This document shows, piece by piece, positions 62,694 through 64,000 of a DNA stretch of 64,000 bases. The stretch lies in NCBI RefSeq assembly GCF_024169515.1, contig NZ_JAMKCQ010000001.1, positions 3,596,001-3,660,000 on the forward strand, written 5' to 3'. The stretch's first letter is position 1, and every line of letters starts with the position of its first letter. A model generated the notes under the pieces. The model saw nothing but the letters and a program-made list of their open reading frames with translations. It made no database searches and was not told the DNA's origin. The DNA is from Erwinia aphidicola. Its GTDB lineage: Bacteria > Pseudomonadota > Gammaproteobacteria > Enterobacterales > Enterobacteriaceae. The position numbers were made by a program, and so were the translations under genes.

Positions 62694-63506
62694 GTGCTGG
62701 ATGTTCATCCCAGTGGTTTTTACGCCTGGCTTCAGCAGCCGCATTCACAACGCCATCAGGCAGACCTGAGACTGACAGGACAGATTAAACAGTTCTGGCT
62801 GGAATCGGGATGCGTCTATGGTTATCGCAAAATCCATCTGGATCTGCGGGACAGCGGGCAACAGTGCGGAGTGAACAGAGTCTGGCGACTGATGAAACGT
62901 GTCGGGATAAAGGCTCAGGTCGGATACCGGAGCCCGCGGGCACGTAAAGGCGAGGCCAGTATCGTGTCGCCCAACAGGCTCCAGCGACAGTTCAGCCCGG
63001 ATGCTCCGGATGAGCGTTGGGTAACGGACATAACCTACATCAGGACCCACGAAGGCTGGCTGTATCTTGCCGTGGTTGTTGATCTGTTCTCACGCAAAAT
63101 TATCGGCTGGTCCATGCAATCCCGGATGACAAAGGATATTGTCCTGAACGCACTGCTGATGGCTGTATGGCGGCGTAATCCCCAAAAACAGGTGCTGGTT
63201 CATTCGGATCAGGGCAGTCAGTACACAAGCCATGAGTGGCAGTCGTTCCTGAAATCACACGGCCTGGAGGGCAGCATGAGCCGTCGCGGTAACTGCCATG
63301 ATAATGCGGTTGCAGAAAGCTTTTTCCAGTTGTTGAAACGCGAACGGATAAAGAAAAAGATCTACGGAACGCGGGAAGAAGCCCGCAGCGATATTTTTGA
63401 TTACATCGAAATGTTTTATAACAGTAAGCGTCGGCATGGTTCTAGCGATCAGATGTCACCGACAGAATATGAAAACCAGTATTATCAACGGCTCGGAAGT
63501 GTCTAG
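62694..63506 (+). CDS. IS3-family transposase OrfB (DDE integrase core)
   Basis: The 270-residue frame has the rve integrase core: WVTDITYIRTHEGWLYLAVVVDLFSRKIIGW (first Asp), HSDQGSQYTS (second Asp), and HDNAVAESFFQLLKRE (Glu), so the DDE triad is complete. The frame is open upstream to the slippery A7G in orfA and encodes LRYAFIRDNTCCWPVRLLCRVLDVHP there, so active transposase is an OrfAB fusion made by -1 frameshifting. The element looks intact. Confidence 0.93.
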   Translation: MLDVHPSGFYAWLQQPHSQRHQADLRLTGQIKQFWLESGCVYGYRKIHLDLRDSGQQCGVNRVWRLMKRVGIKAQVGYRSPRARKGEASIVSPNRLQRQFSPDAPDERWVTDITYIRTHEGWLYLAVVVDLFSRKIIGWSMQSRMTKDIVLNALLMAVWRRNPQKQVLVHSDQGSQYTSHEWQSFLKSHGLEGSMSRRGNCHDNAVAESFFQLLKRERIKKKIYGTREEARSDIFDYIEMFYNSKRRHGSSDQMSPTEYENQYYQRLGSV

Positions 63507-63524
63507 ATTATCCGTGGCGATTCA

Positions 63525-63763
63525 GGTTTAACATAGGCTGTTACCTTGTATTCTTTTTCAGGATCATAAATACCGTCGTTATAAGACAAAAATTGACACT
63601 GAGATATATATTTGTCCAGCAAGAAAATAAGCTGTATTACTATGTGTCGTTCTTCTCTTTTTCTTTTTTTCCTCTCCCAGAATGCTTCTTTTACTGTGTT
63701 AAAAATCAGCGGTCCTGCGATGGCTGCTGCTGCTCCAACTAATGCCCATGTTTCCTTTTCCAC
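63525..63763 (-). pseudogene. Gene truncated by the IS3 element, one hydrophobic N-terminal segment
   Basis: Leftward from 63763 the native frame encodes MEKETWALVGAAAAIAGPLIFNTVKEAFWERKKRKREERHIVIQLIFLLDKYISQCQFL and reaches VTAYVKP, where it runs into the IS end at 63524; a few more codons (ESPRII) come from the IS. The N-terminal hydrophobic stretch and basic region resemble a single-pass membrane protein. The family is not recognised. The 3' part is not found left of the IS, so sequence was lost there. Confidence 0.55.
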
Positions 63764-64000
63764 ATGAATTCCTAACTGAGCTAATCACTGATGATTGAAA
63801 TCTTATACCGTATGCTCACGTAGGGGGATATCTGGCGCTCCGAAGCAGGATGGGGGGCGTCACGATTCGGTAAAACCCGTATTCTACCGAATTGCGCGCC
63901 GCTGCTGCCGCAGACACAATATGTTGTGGTTTTCTCAGTTGCTGCCGATATTACATATAGTGGACGCGGGGAGCCGGACGGCCAACACCATGGCAGAACG
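63764..64000. other. Unassigned right margin with an 8-bp inverted repeat
   Basis: No gene can be supported in these 237 bases, although a frame open from 63822 to the edge (GDIWRSEAGWGASRFGKT...) could be the start or middle of one. ATTCGGTA (63865-63872) and TACCGAAT (63885-63892) form a perfect inverted repeat with a 12-base spacer, perhaps an operator or an IS-end-like motif. Confidence 0.35.

Larger units (their letters stand above)
62296..63524 (+). mobile_element. IS3-family insertion sequence
   Basis: A 1229-bp element with TGA...TCA ends: TGAATCGCCACGG (62296-62308) at left and CCGTGGCGATTCA (63512-63524) at right, an inverted repeat of at least 13 bp. It carries overlapping-frame orfA and orfB typical of the IS3 family. 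Flanking bases (TAT and GGT) show no target duplication. It truncates a minus-strand gene on its right. Confidence 0.9.

Overview
The window reads as chromosomal DNA of a plant- or environment-associated gammaproteobacterium of the Enterobacterales, most likely Erwiniaceae (Erwinia/Pantoea-like). This is an inference from close protein resemblance to enterobacterial PhnHIJKLMN, MelAB, YajD, YgaVP, NimRT, KatG and SitABCD, from a standard enterobacterial tRNA-Asn, and from GC-rich, densely packed operons. I had no database to confirm the species.

Layout. 1-5604: C-P lyase operon phnH(partial)IJKLMN. 5577-8858: convergent cluster of a secreted FAD oxidoreductase and two c-type cytochromes. 9029-9814: TPP riboswitch and a TenA-like gene; 9811-11133: a soluble double-PAS chemoreceptor. 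11230-14921: phnCDE1E2 phosphonate importer behind a four-half-site Pho box. 15018-18013: GT8 glycosyltransferase, sugar-lactone oxidase and TetR regulator. 18095-22826: an unknown protein, an AraC regulator and melAB. 22877-27586: a family-5 binding-protein ABC importer behind a Zur-like palindrome. 27601-30945: a Fur-boxed orphan siderophore-type binding protein, a decayed higBA pair, and a Fur-boxed flavoprotein hydroxylase. 30977-34277: thiYXZ-tenA under a second TPP riboswitch.

From about 35.4 kb to 55.1 kb the DNA is mosaic and accessory, partly lower in G+C: an isonitrile-hydratase-like/MFS pair with a divergent GlxA-type regulator and an unexplained palindrome-rich spacer; mesD/mesX methionine synthase; yajD; ygaVP; a frameshifted IS1182-family element; an amidohydrolase/DMT/SMP-30 operon with its LysR regulator; nimR/nimT; a thymidylate-kinase-like/glutathione peroxidase pair; a LysR/aldo-keto reductase pair; and a tandem-ABM lipoprotein. 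After an intact tRNA-Asn come katG and sitDCBA (Mn/Fe import, MntR-type operator), a natural oxidative-stress and manganese pairing, and a small secreted protein.

At 62022-62075 a terminator plus the last 16 bases of tRNA-Asn recur without the rest of the tRNA. I read this as the left attachment-site scar of a genomic island that continues past the right edge. The island portion seen here holds an intact IS3-family element and a gene truncated by it.

Recurring themes are phosphorus scavenging (two phn loci, PhoB), thiamin-pyrimidine salvage (two different TenA proteins, each under a TPP riboswitch) and metal acquisition (Fur, Zur-like and MntR-like sites). No CRISPR array, rRNA, replication origin or complete prophage was seen.
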